Below are positions 51,366 to 63,528 of a stretch of 64,000 nucleotides of DNA, in pieces. Each line of letters starts with the position of its first letter. Position 1 is the stretch's first letter. The stretch covers positions 84,883,971 to 84,947,970 of the forward strand of contig NC_089743.1 of NCBI RefSeq assembly GCF_040412425.1, in the 5' to 3' direction. The notes beneath the pieces were generated by a model. The model saw only the letters and a list, made by a program, of their open reading frames with translations. It made no database searches and was not told the origin of the DNA. Origin of the DNA: Macrobrachium rosenbergii (Eukaryota; Arthropoda; Malacostraca; Decapoda; Palaemonidae). Both the position numbers and the translations under genes were made by a program.

Positions 51366-51841
51366 CATTTAATAAAATGATCGATTCGTCAGCTAAAGTG
51401 ACGTCAAATAATCTGCCCTTGAACAATATCGGTGATTTTCTTAATGTACAGTTCGAGTTTTTAGACCGACCGCTGACTCTGAGCCATCGACCGTTAAGCT
51501 ACGCTACTGACTGATGGTCAGATCGATCGATGGAGTAAACCATATATGTCCGGCATTGAATCTTTTTATTTGACCGCACATACTTTTTACAAAAGACCGT
51601 GTAGACGTAAGTTTAAATTATTGAAAACTGGATGTTTTTCCGCAATTACTAATGAAATGTAAGATGTCTTCGCATCCTGAATGCCCAACTGAAATATAAC
51701 TTCTCCAAGGAGGGTTTTTTGTACCTACAATCAAGTAAGAATTTTTGCACAAACTGATTAATACTAATAAAATTAATAACTTAAACGAACAAGAAAGACT
51801 TATTCCATATGCAATCTCTAACATACTGAATAATAAAATAA

Positions 51842-51844
<3 letters not shown>

Positions 51845-51887
<43 letters not shown>

Positions 51888-52094
51888 TGTCAATAATAAT
51901 AATAATAATATTATTATTATTGTGTGTGTAATATTATTAATGTCTGTGTGTGTGTGTCTTTAACAATGAGAAACAAATCACAGTTGGTATGGGTACATAT
52001 ATTCATAATATATGTACCCATAAAGGCTATATAAGAATTTGACCAATTCCCCTATTTCAAGACTCATGCTACTATGAGAATATTTTAAATAATA

Positions 52095-52170
<76 letters not shown>

Positions 52171-52293
52171 ATAACGGAGAAACAAATCCACAGTTACGTA
52201 TGGGTATATATATTCATAAATAAATCTCTGCAGAGGGCTTTTGGGAATCAATTCCCCTATTTCAAGACCCATGCTACTAGGAGAATCTTTTTA

Positions 52294-52343
<50 letters not shown>
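51845..52343. repeat. Tandem duplicated segment with (AAT)n tails
   Basis: GAGAAACAAATCACAGTTGG, TATATATTCATAA, CAATTCCCCTATTTCAAGAC and CATGCTACTA occur twice (51967 and 52170), each followed by an AAT run, with another AAT run ahead. Tail-like runs suggest a SINE or LINE end. Confidence 0.75.
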
Positions 52344-52347
<4 letters not shown>

Positions 52348-52937
52348 AGCTAGAGGACTTAAAAAATCTGCTTCTATACCTTGGGAACCTCCTGCTATTG
52401 TTGGTTCTCTCTCAGACTCTCTGAATAGCGCAGAGCGGTCTGAACAAGGTCCCTTATATCGTTCAGAGGGAGACTTCAAATGCGATCTCGTAATGGCATT
52501 CGGACTATCAAGGTGCTTAGCCGTGAAATGAACTCTGATCTTGAGATCTTTGTCGCTATGTTCCATTATAAGCATGATTACCGATATGAATATGATAAAG
52601 AGATAATCTGCTTATGGTAGTAGTCCAATAACTAGTCACAGCTAATCCCCAGAGTGACGTAATATGTAATACATTTTGAGGGAAACGTTAGTGTGCTGGT
52701 TTGGCAATGGTACTCGTTAATGAATGGATGATGCTCTGTTTTGTTTTTTTTTTTTTTTCGTAGCTAGTGTCTTCAGTAGCCAGTGTCTACTGTGAGTGCT
52801 TGGTTTGAACGAAGGTGATTTGAGCACAAAACCATTCAGGAAAGTTTTCAGTTGTACAGTATGCAGTCAGCATCTCTTTGAACTATAGACTAAGCCAAAA
52901 CCGAAGATATAATGGAACCTAATTCACGGACAGAGAG

Positions 52938-52939
<2 letters not shown>
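52344..52939. other. Unassigned, open frames on both strands
   Basis: Frames of about 60-90 codons are open on both strands around 52344-52575 (plus strand KSASIPWEPPAIVGSLSDSL). I found no splice borders or family likeness. Confidence 0.35.
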
Positions 52940-53004
<65 letters not shown>

Positions 53005-53090
53005 GTATATATATATAATACTTATATATATAAATAACTATATATATATACACACACATATACACACATACACACACACATATATATATA

Positions 53091-53153
<63 letters not shown>
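52940..53153. repeat. (TA)n and (CA)n microsatellites
   Basis: TA runs 52940-53004 and about 53090-53153 with a CA-rich middle. Confidence 0.95.
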
Positions 53154-53155
<2 letters not shown>

Positions 53156-53559
53156 CATAGATAGACAGTATATATATGTATATATTGCATAGATAAAGAT
53201 AAAGACAGATAGACAAACAGATAGATGGAAGCGATAGATAGACAGATTTGATATATCCTTTAGTTGCTTGTAAAATTACCTTGGATTTCTTGCCAGGGGG
53301 CGGGGTATGGTATATCACAACAAAAAATCCTGTTTACTCTTTCTAGATTCATGTAACTGTTATGTAAATGTTTATCGTTAATCAGATTATGCAACGAGAA
53401 CGCTTTCGTATTAAAATACTGCCTCTGGATCATCATGGCAAATTTTCTTGTTACTAATCAAACAAATCATGATTACAACTGATAAATGAACGCAATATCT
53501 GATGTGTTCAATTTCGGTGCCACCTGGTTATCATTAATCCTAAACTGGTAAAATTTAAT

Positions 53560-54160
53560 ATTGTGTCTTTTTTGTATTCTTTTGATGTTTTTAAAACCCT
53601 CCAGTAAAATATCTATTTATTATTGTATCTTTTTTTTTTATTCTTTTGATGTTTTAAAACCACTTAAAATATCTTTTTTGATATTGTTTTAAAACCCTCA
53701 GTTTTAAAATCTTTTTTTTTATTCTTTTGATGTTTTTAAAACCCTCCAGTAAAATATCTATTTATTATTGTATTTTTTTTTTTTATTCTTTTGATGTTTT
53801 TAAAACCCTCCAGTAAAATATCTATTTATTATTGTATTTTTTTTATTTTATTGTTTTTAAAACCCTCCAGTAAAATATCTATTTATTATTGTATCTTTTT
53901 TATTCCTTTTATGTTTTTAAACCCTCCAATCATTTATTCATTGTTTTAAACCATCTTCATTTATTATTGTATTTTTTTATTTTATTGTTTTAAAACCACT
54001 AGTAAAATATTTTTCTTACAGAAAAATATCTATTTATTATTGTATATTTTCTCTATTCTTCTGATGTTTTTAAAACCCTCCAGTAAAATATCTTTATTAT
54101 TGTACCTTTTTTTACTCTTTTGATGTTTTTAAACCCTCCAATCACATTCATTCTTACCAT
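53560..54160. repeat. About 57-bp minisatellite, about 10 copies
   Basis: Unit TTTTATTCTTTTGATGTTTT, TAAAACCCTCCAGTAAAATA, TCTATTTATTATTGTAT. Some copies are shortened. Confidence 0.92.
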
Positions 54161-55822
54161 CTTCAACAGAAGAACTTTTTTTTACAGAAGTCTTATTTGT
54201 TAACGAAATGTATTAGAGAATCTGTCACTATAGTTATGATCTTGGCTTTGAAAAAGAGGGAATTTCTTAGAGTGTGAACTTGAAACCTGACAGAAACCAT
54301 CGGTTAATAAACTCAGCAACAATTTAATCAGAACAGAAACTCCTGTACAAAGCTCTCCAAACCTTTGAAATATAAAGATCATTTCCCTCCTCTCTTAAAA
54401 TACAAGTCTTCATTTATTTGAGCTGTTTTTATGCACACATTCTCACGTTTCATGGATGTCAAGCCCCCTTCGTGTTCTTTATGGCCATCTACCACTTTCC
54501 AGCTATTTAATTTCTAGGTCCTCCTTTCAGTATTCCTCATAAAAACTCTCATACACACCCTTTTTAATGGTTGGTTTCCTCCCATTTTCTCTAACGAACA
54601 GCAATTATCCTACGCTACATGATTTATCCTCTTATGGTACTTGACACATATTACTGTCCTCATATCTCGCTGACCACTACTGTAGTGTCAAGTGGTTTCA
54701 TTTGCTTTCCCGTTAGGCTTGTCCAACCACTGTTAACTGCGCCTGTTGCCAATTATTAGGTCAACAACGATCGATCATTTAATACCGTGCCACTTTTGCT
54801 TCCTTTAACGCATCACAATCGAATACGTCACACAATTTCTGCAAAACTTCTGTCGAATTTACTGTCTCCCTCACTTCATGGCGTTCCTCCCTCAATCTGT
54901 CATCGTTTCTGTAGCAATTGCTGCGGAAGTATATACGTATATAAAACTTCCTTTTCCCAGATATACAATTACAACAAACCCATTTACATAATCACCAAAA
55001 TACACAATAAAAGATAAAATAAAACTGACGTCGCGGAAAACAAGTTATAATACCTAACATACCTTCTCAATACACTTTACATTATTTGTATAAGATTAAT
55101 CATAGACATATTTACAATAAAATTACTTTTCGTTTTACTTCCCCACACCTTTACCGGCTATTTTTCGCAAAAAAAAAAAAAAAAAAAATGCTTTCGAGAG
55201 TTTTCCTTTCCTTAATCAAACTCGCGATTTTCGTTTTAGATTAAGCTGGCCTTATGTCAGCACAGAGTGTTGCTTCTGAGTAGCCCATGATTAATCCAAC
55301 TCTATTTTTGTCAGCCAAACCTTTAGTCTTATCTTATATATTTTATACTGACATCATCTTATGTGATTCACAATTACCGTATGTTTATTTATGCGAATGT
55401 ATTTTTTTTTTGTGTGTAAACAAATAAATCTTATTTACTTCATACGCCTCTGATTCTCTTTCCGAACATGCCACTGACTATGATAAAGATACTATGTTTC
55501 TATGTGTGGCAGTGATAATACTTACGATTATAAATTTCGTAACAAAGGGTCCGCCTGTATAAGTCTATATTCATAAACAATAAGTTCCAGCCCCCGTGTT
55601 GTTTTCTGATGTTACCATGTCGTATTTTCGGGACATCTGACTCTTGAGATTTTAAGACGCGTCGAACCTTTCCTGGTCAAACAAGACACATGCAAAACTA
55701 GATGGACAGCGCACTCTATAAAGAGGATTCCGCCGAAAATTTAATCATTATTGGTAGCCATAAGAATCAACCATGTATCACGGTAATAATGTTACTTGTG
55801 TTGCTTTTCATAAAAAAAAAAT
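54161..55822. other. No gene found
   Basis: AT-rich. Poly-A tract near 55170 and a diverged dispersed repeat near 55240. No exon supported. Confidence 0.45.
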
Positions 55823-56040
55823 ATAGGCCATCAAGGCAAGCACTAGGACACTTTCGGCCATTCAGTGCTCAAGGCAGTGAAAAGAGGCAAGATAAAGAGG
55901 TCCAGAAAATAAAGGAGATAACGTTACAAGGATCTAAAGTTGGAACTGGAAGAAACCCCGGAGATGCACTATGAAGTAATCGTCAGAGAGGTTGGACAGC
56001 AAGACTGAAGAAAACAGAGTGGGAATGTACCTAGACCACC
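55823..56040 (+). mobile_element. Dispersed repeat, diverged copy
   Basis: Shares AGGC-AAGCACT, CATTCAGTGCT and GATGCACTATGAAGTAATCG blocks, in order, with the outer element at 50438-51010, but it is much more diverged and lacks the far end. Confidence 0.5.
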
Positions 56041-56170
56041 AATAAATACAAGACGTCATTGAACAAGGCGTGGCGCTGCCAACCTAACTTGAAGTCCCGA
56101 GTAGCACCTTCAGGAACCAACCCTTCCAAAGGGCGTAAGAGAGTTGATGAAAATAGTAATAATAAATTAC

Positions 56171-56287
56171 CTTATTCCCTTGACGAAGGGAAATGTGAAG
56201 ATGGTAAACTTGTCCTTCGGACAGAGACGGTCCCACCGGGTCTTGAAGAAATGGCAGTTGATCTTCAGGTATCTCACGGCAAGTGTC
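56171..56287 (-). CDS. Putative internal exon of an unidentified gene
   Basis: Acceptor accgtag|G after a T-rich tract, donor ATAAG|gtaatt, 39 codons. Entered in phase 0 from the exon at 57283-57392 it reads DTCREIPEDQLPFLQDPV, GPSLSEGQVYHLHISLRQ. A second frame is also open (NCHFFKTRWDRLCPKDKF). Two open frames make the choice uncertain; the phase match favours the first. No function recognised. Confidence 0.42.
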
Positions 56288-56526
56288 CTACGGTCATACA
56301 AGACCAAACAAAGAGGATAATATCTATAAGATATAATAACAAATAAATACCAGGTATGGCGATCGATTAAAAAAATGAGTTAATCTAAGAGTAAAGAAAT
56401 CTATTGTTTCTTTTTGAAACTGCGTGAATGGAGTGATTGACAAGTTTTAGGGTGATCTTACGATTTATTATAAAACCTCTGCGCTCACTTTGAATTAAAC
56501 CATTTTAGCCGTGGAGGGGTTATGTA

Positions 56527-56790
56527 CCCGGGAAGTATATTCCCGAGATGTATACTAGTATTGCACCAGCCCCGGTTTTTTTTTGTCATGCCCCTAGGTT
56601 AGGTTAGGCCAGGTTGGGTTAGGTTAGATTACTTCAACTAACATTGACAATAATTTGGGTGTGGGAAACGCAATGAGATTATTTTCAAGAAAATTCTGTG
56701 GTTAGTTTTTAAGATAATATGGCCTCCCGCTTTTTTCAGGGAAACGTCCCGGTATGGCGCAATACTCGGTTACATCTTGGGAAAATGTAC
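56527..56790 (-). mobile_element. Dispersed repeat with internal TTAGG tract, copy 3
   Basis: Reverse complement of the copies at 5588 and 51119: CGGTTTTTTTTTGTCATGCC, CCTAGGTTAGGTTAGG, TTTGGGTGTGGGAAACGCAA, then TTTTTTCAGGGAAACGTCCC. Confidence 0.75.
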
Positions 56791-57019
56791 CCAGGAAAAG
56801 TTTTTGAGTTTTTATTTACTGCCACAATATTTACATTTAGTTTTCAAGGTACTTTGATCAGAGAGTTGGAGACTTTTAAATGAGGCGATTTGTTTAAAAA
56901 TGACAGTTACTCTGATGGGGGTTCTTATTGTCAGATGAAAAAAATTAAAATAATGATTTGAAGGGAATACATTGAAAGGCTTTACTATTGTTTTGGTCAA
57001 ATAAATCCTGATACTTTCG

Positions 57020-57066
<47 letters not shown>
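57020..57066. repeat. (CT)n microsatellite
   Basis: CT run between the two putative exons at 56171 and 57283. Confidence 0.95.
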
Positions 57067-57068
<2 letters not shown>

Positions 57069-57282
57069 CCCCCTTCAATTATTTATTTCATCTATCTCTT
57101 TCTTCCTCTTCTCTTTCTCTCTCTCCTTAAATCATTCATTCTATTTGTCTCTGTCTGCCTTTCCTCTCTCTCCCTACCCCTCACTAATTAGGTTTTCTCT
57201 GTTATTCTAAAAAACAAGAACATGGGAAAATACTGTTTTGTGCTGTCAAAAGCGCCCAGATGAACACAACCATTAATCTCAC

Positions 57283-57392
57283 CTGGTAAAAGTAACAGAA
57301 TCTGTAAAATCCGTTCAGATATGGCTCGCTCTCAAACAGCTCATGGCTCTGAACTGAACAACCCCTGTTGAGAGTCACAGTATTCTGGGAGT
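57283..57392 (-). CDS. Putative internal exon of an unidentified gene
   Basis: Strong acceptor (ttttactttcag|A) and strong donor (ACCAG|gtgaga). Only one frame is open: SQNTVTLNRGCSVQSHEL followed by FESEPYLNGFYRFCYFYQ, phase 1 in and 0 out. The R-G-C followed by spaced Cys residues loosely recalls secreted Ly6-type or other small Cys-rich proteins, but I do not recognise it. It lies upstream of the NRF gene on the same strand and does not fit that protein. Confidence 0.55.
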
Positions 57393-58049
57393 CTGAAAGT
57401 AAAAGAACCATGTTGAGACTTTAGTAATATTAAACAAAATACTCTTGGTTTTTATAATTTGGGCATATATGATGTTATCATCTGGTGTGGCCTAAATCCT
57501 GGGTGCGTGGAAAAACAGAAATGATTATATTCACGATAATTAAAGTTTAACAGGCGAAAATTCTAAAAAAATTCTACTTTTCCAAAAGTAATTTGAATCA
57601 TGGTTACAAGTTGGTCTCTCTAAGTGCTGATGTACTGTAAACAATTGGGATCAAACATTGTGTATTTCCAACAATATATCAAGATTAAATACACAAAATA
57701 AGGGTCTTATTATTCCTCAGCTTTAAGTAACGAGATTATTCTTAACAGTCTTCATTTTAAACAGTGTCAGTCTTGGACTTAATCTCAAATCAGCGAATAT
57801 GAAGGAAATGACTGACTTCACAACAAGAAAAGGTTTAAAATGAACAACTCGCCCTTCTTCTAATTAACATATCATTAAAAAAAGTTTCAGTCGGGATTAT
57901 AAAATGGTTATAACAAACATGAATGCATTACGAAAGATAGTGGTCATAAAAGATTCTTTATGGTCGGCAGAAACGAGATCGTTCTGATTTTATATACATG
58001 AGCTTAGCTTATGGAAATGAGGTTGGTGCTGCACTAATGTTACATTTGT

Positions 58050-58050
58050 G

Positions 58051-58120
<70 letters not shown>

Positions 58121-58196
58121 ATCTGTACACTTAAGACCAAGATAAATGACATTCCTGACTCAATGAAATATCTGTAAGACCCTTGTACTAAAAAAA

Positions 58197-58249
<53 letters not shown>

Positions 58250-58655
58250 ATCTGCACATTTAAGAGCAACATAAATAACATTCCAGATTCAACGTAATAT
58301 CCACAAGGCCCTTGAACTCAAAAGCATTCCACCTTCTCTCTTTCTTTCTCTCTCTCTCTCTCTCTCTTTCAATATTTGCACATATTTAAGACCAAGATGA
58401 AAAACATTCCTGACTCAACGAATTATCTGCAAGACTCTGTCTGTCTGTCTGTCTGTCTGTCAAAATTTGCACGTTTAAGACTAAGATAAACAACATCCCT
58501 GACTCAACGAATTATCTGGTTACGCCCTTGAACTCAAGAACATCTCTCTCTCTTTCTCTCTCTCTCTCTAAAAATTTGTACATTCAAAACCAAGATAAAC
58601 AACATCTCTGGTTCACCGAACTATCTGGAAGTCCTTTGAACTCAAACACCTCTCG
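58050..58655. repeat. Composite tandem array: 80-bp unit plus (TC)n, five copies
   Basis: AAAATCTGTACACTTAAGAC, CAAGATAAATGACATTCCTG, ACTCAATGAAATATCTG and an ACTCAA-type block, separated by TC runs (one replaced by (TGTC)n near 58440). It ends about 70 bp from the putative terminal exon at 58728. Confidence 0.9.
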
Positions 58656-58727
58656 TACTAGGCGAAACAACAGCGATGTTCCTCTTCTGAGCCATCAGGC
58701 CGATGGAGTCATAGGCTCTCCTGGCTC

Positions 58728-58874
58728 TCAGAGGTCCTCCTCCTCCTCCTCGCTTGTCAGCCAAGGGGTGTAATCTTTCAAAGCAGAGGTTTTGAAAATG
58801 TCGTCGCGAAACTCGGCGTCTTTCATCTGGTGGAATTCGTTCCCTTGATTCGGTGCTCCAGCAGCCGATGCGTT
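58728..58874 (-). CDS. Putative terminal exon of an unidentified gene
   Basis: Good acceptor (ccaaattacag|A). In phase 0 it reads NASAAGAPNQGNEFHQMKDA, then FRDDIFKTSALKDYTPWL and a run of five Glu before TGA at 58728-58730, the look of an acidic protein tail. Another frame stays open further (to about 58650) and contains basic pairs around AYDSIGLMAQKR, so an alternative reading cannot be excluded. A (TC)n composite array follows directly. Family unknown. Confidence 0.4.
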   Translation of the reverse strand, partial: NASAAGAPNQGNEFHQMKDAEFRDDIFKTSALKDYTPWLTSEEEEEDL

Positions 58875-59029
58875 CTGTAATTTGGAAACAAAGAATTCAG
58901 TTTAAGATGAAGCAATCTGGAGCAATTATTATTTCTAGCTGAAGGTTCTCTGAAAAAGATAAATGATGGTCGATAAGCGAATTTGACAACGAAATTTGGT
59001 TTGTTTCTTTCCTCTATTTATTGATTTGT

Positions 59030-59031
<2 letters not shown>

Positions 59032-59102
<71 letters not shown>

Positions 59103-59319
59103 GAAAGAGACACCCACAAGATTCGTGTGTATAACTTGTTTACTTGTAAATATTTACATGTTACTTGAATCAGTACTTTCAGGTCCTAATCAGACCTTTT
59201 TCAGAGTACTCAGATTCAAGCAATATGTAAATATTGACAAGTAAACGTTATACAAGGAATCTTGTAATGGTTTCTCTTTCCATCTTCAATAGAAAACTGA
59301 AAGAATTTTTTGTTGTTTG

Positions 59320-59382
<63 letters not shown>
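59032..59382. repeat. Two (AAT)n microsatellites
   Basis: AAT runs 59032-59101 and about 59321-59382 around the inverted repeat at 59115. Confidence 0.95.
59115..59275. repeat. Inverted repeat next to (AAT)n arrays
   Basis: ACAAGATTCGTGTGTATAAC ... GTAAATATTTACATG pairs with ATATGTAAATATTGAC ... GTTATACAAGGAATCTTGT. A related single arm lies at 59945-60035. Both copies adjoin (AAT)n or (ATT)n runs. Confidence 0.65.
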
Positions 59383-59876
59383 TATGCAGGAGTCCAGTTT
59401 GACGAGTTTATCTTCTACTTGAGATAAGGATTTGCGTATAACTTCAGTTCTTTTTATAATAACTAAACCTTCAAATGCAGCTATTCACGGCAATAAGCAG
59501 TATGGTCGTTTTGATCACTTTAATAATGGAAACATAGAAGAAGCAGCTATTGCTCAAACAAAAGTTAAATTGCAAGGCATTTTGCGTGTACTCGATAAGA
59601 GCGGCAATTCACAGGTAAACAAGTGTACTGTATTGTGAATCATTTTAGCATTGCTCTTCCAGGTATTAACTAAAGTAGTAGTATTAAAGTAGTTTAACCA
59701 GACCACTGAGATGACTTTCAGATCTTATAGGGCTGGCCCGAAGGATTAGGATAAAATACTACATGGACTCAAGTGATGAAGATTCATCTTCCACTGAGAA
59801 CAGAATACTGAGATTACGAAAGGGTGTTCAAGGAGATGTTTTGCATAAATAAATCGCGTTCAGGAACGCAGTATAT

Positions 59877-59881
59877 TATTA

Positions 59882-59927
<46 letters not shown>

Positions 59928-60115
59928 GTGTATTATTGAAAAAACCCACAAGATTCTTGTGTATAACTGGTTTACTGGTAAATATTTACATATTACTTTG
60001 ATCTCGAGCACTTTCAGGTCCTAACTGTGACCCTTTTTCAAGAGATGAGGTAGTCAGGCTGGTTCAAGGCCCAGCAATCTTCTCAAACAAAAAGTGAAAG
60101 TAGTTTTTGTTTGGT

Positions 60116-60177
<62 letters not shown>
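59877..60177. repeat. Two (ATT)n microsatellites
   Basis: ATT runs 59877-59926 and 60118-60177. Confidence 0.95.
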
Positions 60178-60179
<2 letters not shown>

Positions 60180-60300
60180 AAAGACGAACCCTTCTCATAT
60201 GGAGCAAGACCACAGGGACCACCGACATCAAATTCAAGCTTCCATCGTATATGGTGTTCGACTGAGGGAAGTAACCGAAGGCAATAAGAAAATGTAAGAC
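60175..60300 (+). mobile_element. (ATT)n-linked dispersed repeat, copy 2
   Basis: CTTCTCATATGGAGCAAGAC, CACAGGGACCACC and ATCAAATTCAAGCTTCC follow an (ATT)n run, matching 26640-26800. Confidence 0.6.
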
Positions 60301-61142
60301 AATGATTAAAATACAAGGATAATAACGAGAGCTCAAGAGACGTAATGAATACAGCATGTAAAAAAATTATTAAAATACAAGGAGAATAATGAGAGCTCAA
60401 AAGACGTAATGAATACAACACGGTTCAAGGTGAACTACCCGAGCAATGGAAGCTGTAAATGACAAATGCTTACATTCGCTCGCCTAATGAAGAGATAATC
60501 CAGTCGCCTGGAACTTTCACACTGTATAATAATAATGCAAGGCAAATGGTAAGAAACCTATATTAACTGATAAACGCAGTGCGTTGAATAGAAAAATGAG
60601 ACACATAAACTAATTCTTTCATTAGTATTTTCTACTTAGGAAAAGGAACCATTTAAAATACAGACTTGGCAAGAGAGAAAATCTGTAAGGGGGTGCGAAA
60701 TAATACTGTATATATCATCTGAATTATCTAATTGATATGACAATTAAAAAAATGCTCTGGTTTTACGGTAAAGGAACACTTCTGATCTTGAGAAATCGTG
60801 GAAATATTCGACTGTAAAATTTGTTAAGTATATACGCTTAGGAAACGGACAAATGTGAGCTTAGCATTAGTTATTCTCAGTCCATTCAAAAGATCTTAGA
60901 ATAAAGTATAATTGTCAACTTTTCGCACAATTATCAACAATGATGTTCTGGTTATATCTCTTTCTTCGCTGAAGTTTTTTCTGAAGAGAAACTGATATCA
61001 GAAAAGCACTGGCTAGGTAAAAATGTATAAGATTCAGCTCGTCATCAAATGAAGTCCTGATTCACATGCCTAAACATTTACATATACAGCTGTCTAGAAG
61101 GTTCGATATTGTACCTTCTTTTGTTGGCCCGCCCGCAAACTT

Positions 61143-61175
<33 letters not shown>

Positions 61176-61428
61176 GACGCACACACACACACTCACAATA
61201 ATTCGCTTCAGGATAATTTCAAACACGATCACTTATTCCGTGCAGCAAACAAAGTTGCTTTAACGAAAAGGTAACGTAAACACGTTCTTTGTAACTATCA
61301 TGATGAAAGAAAATTTGTCAGTGATAAACCTTCCATTAGATAATTACTTATACATCAATCAATAGACATTAGATGGCAGAGACAAAACACTTAGTTTTAT
61401 CAAATCTACTGTTTATATAAAGTTTGGA

Positions 61429-61429
<1 letters not shown>
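60301..61429. other. No gene found; small duplications and (CA)n
   Basis: A 60-bp block (AATACAAGGATAATAACGAG with GCTCAAGAGACGTAATGAAT) is duplicated at about 60310 and 60372. CA run near 61142-61195. Confidence 0.5.

Positions 61430-61497
<68 letters not shown>
61430..61497. repeat. (AAT)n microsatellite
   Basis: Pure AAT run. Confidence 0.95.
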
Positions 61498-61498
<1 letters not shown>

Positions 61499-61599
61499 TA
61501 CTGATTTCATGTTTTACCATACCATACAATAATCTAATTTCATCTTTTATTTGTTTGCAAGGGATGGGAACGGACCCTAGTTCACCTGATCCTACTAAC

Positions 61600-61740
61600 A
61601 AAAGAACCCTTTCTTTAGATGAAAAATTGATACTGTCTCTTAAATAGCTAGGAAAACAGAGTGAGAAGTTTTCCTCACTCTGTTTTTCTAACTATATAAA
61701 GGACAATATCAATTTTCATCTAAAGGTAAGGTTCTTCAGT
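61600..61740. repeat. Inverted repeat
   Basis: AAAGAACCCTTTCTTTAGAT with AAAACAGAGTGAGAA pairs with TTCCTCACTCTGTTTTTCTA and ATCTAAAGGTAAGGTTCTT. Stem about 55 bp; small fold-back sequence. Confidence 0.65.
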
Positions 61741-61969
61741 GAGCAGGATAAGGTGGACTACAGATCACTGGCGTCCGTCCTGGAAAACATAGATTGTTTA
61801 CTGCGCTTGCCTAAGGTATGACTTGATAAGAATTAAAAGATTAAAAAAAAGAATATTTAAGTTTTCAAGCTCAGCATTTCACAAGCAGACTGATTATCGA
61901 TGGGGATGGGGGCAGGCGAGGGAAGGTGCGGAAATTCCTGTAAGACTGATTTAGAAAAAATTTGGCTGT

Positions 61970-62293
61970 AAGGCAAAGTTCTGTGGAGCACTTTCAGCCA
62001 TTCAGCGCGTGAGACAGTGAACAGAGGGAGTTCATTTACTTTCGTTCCCACCTTTCTTGTCCTCCATCCCGCTATCCGACTCATCCAGCCAACTTTTTTC
62101 AGTAAGTGAATTCAGTGAGTGAATTGGAGTAGTTGGGTGGAAAGACAGGAATAAGAAAAGTTTGGAACGAAGGTGAAGTAAAAAGTTAAAAAAGTGGGTG
62201 CACCTAGCAATCGAAGGGACGCTCCAAGAACCTTCACTAAAGCCTACAGTGCACCATTAGGGGTACACTAACGGCACTAAGCCCCTACTGGGG
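61970..62293 (+). mobile_element. Dispersed repeat, copy with intact far end
   Basis: Begins with a TTCAGCCATTCAGCGC block and ends GCCTACAGTGCACCATTAGG followed by CACTAACGGCACTAAGCCCC. This is the far end of the same family as 50438-51010. It abuts the GC-rich open block at 62303. Confidence 0.6.
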
Positions 62294-62302
62294 CGGAAAT
62301 AC

Positions 62303-62675
62303 CTGCAACTGAGGAGGCATATGCCTGCAGAAGATCGAAGACCACCGTCATCCAAATGCATGACAAATGAAAACCCGACAGGAGACTTCTGGTAGTGTTT
62401 CTCTTTGTGCAAGTTGATTCTGACTGCCTGAGCTCCGAAGTCTGTAGCGCAAACAGCGACGGATAACACTGACCACCGAGGACTTCCGCTCTCGCTGTCT
62501 GGAGACAGTCGTTCAATAATCTCAGCTCTCCATAAATACTGATATCTCGTCTCCCTGGCAGAAGGGGTTGCGTGATACAAAACACGTCGTTAACAGCGGC
62601 CAAATTAGCGATATGTTCCGCCATTATTTGGCTTCCATTACAGAGTCTCGCAGAGGCGAGAAAATAGTTAATGAC
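62303..62675 (-). other. GC-rich block with two long overlapping open frames
   Basis: The block is clearly richer in GC than its surroundings. One frame reads through the whole block (starting VINYFLASARLCNGSQIMAE) after a possible acceptor tttag. A second frame reads VAVCATDFGAQAVRINLH, then KSPVGFSFVMHLDDGG. A possible donor GCAG|gtattt closes it at 62303, where a dispersed repeat begins. It may be an exon or part of an old mobile element. I cannot tell which frame, if either, is used. Confidence 0.3.
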
Positions 62676-62907
62676 CTAAAGCTCACACCTTGTTGACTTC
62701 GTTAAGATGGAAAATCTTAGACATGGACTGAAGCTCTCAAAGAGAGAGAGAAACCTCGAGTCTGAATCATAAATGAATAGGAAAAAGCTGAAAATATTCT
62801 TAATATTTTTTAAGATTTCCGGATCGACTGTGCAACTTTGAAATTCAATAGCTTATTTAGTAGTTTGTACACAAATGTGATCGTTGAGTCTCTTCAAAGA
62901 GGATGAA

Positions 62908-62979
<72 letters not shown>
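62908..62979. repeat. (ATT)n microsatellite
   Basis: Pure ATT run. Confidence 0.95.
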
Positions 62980-62980
<1 letters not shown>

Positions 62981-63528
62981 CAAATGAGGAAACCTCATCA
63001 TGCATTCCCTCTGAGAAAACCGGTCATCGTCGTATCAAATTCGTCTCAAACTCTGGAATTCCCTTCCTGCCTCTGGTTTCCCCCGACCTTTAAAGCATTC
63101 CACCCTTCAAGAGGTAGGAAAGTATATTGCATTATATATATAAAATAATAAAGACAACATTTATAGTGCAATACATTTCAAAAACAGATTTCGTTGTTGG
63201 GGGGGAGGGGGGAGTGAGGACCGGAAATACCTGTACCTGTGGAAACTGAATACCTCGACATATCTACCAACCTATGCAAGAAATGAAATATATTTTTAAA
63301 TGCATTTTATCCTCTTCGTTATAATTTAAAAAATGCCTCCCGCCAACCTGGAAGGTTAAGATTTTAATTGCGATGCATAGGTAACTCATTATATCTTAGA
63401 ACCTTGATATGATGCATTTCCTTGGAAGCTCAAAAAATTTTTTTTATATTAAGTAGTCTTATCGGATAAAGTATACCTCTGTTTATTCTAACTTTCCTAA
63501 AAAATTGTGTATAACTGACACACATTCA
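62980..63528. other. No gene found
   Basis: No supported exon; a G-run stretch at 63197-63215. Confidence 0.45.

Noticed and set aside
60064..60421. Minus-strand frames with WKLEFDVGGPCGLAPYEKG
   Set aside because: The segment is a dispersed repeat with copies at 26640 and 38643, next to (ATT)n, not an exon.
62689..62727. 39-nt exon (SMSKIFHLNEVNK) with good acceptor and donor
   Set aside because: It would leave only 13 bases before the acceptor at 62675, too short for an intron. At most one of the two can be right, and neither is confirmed.
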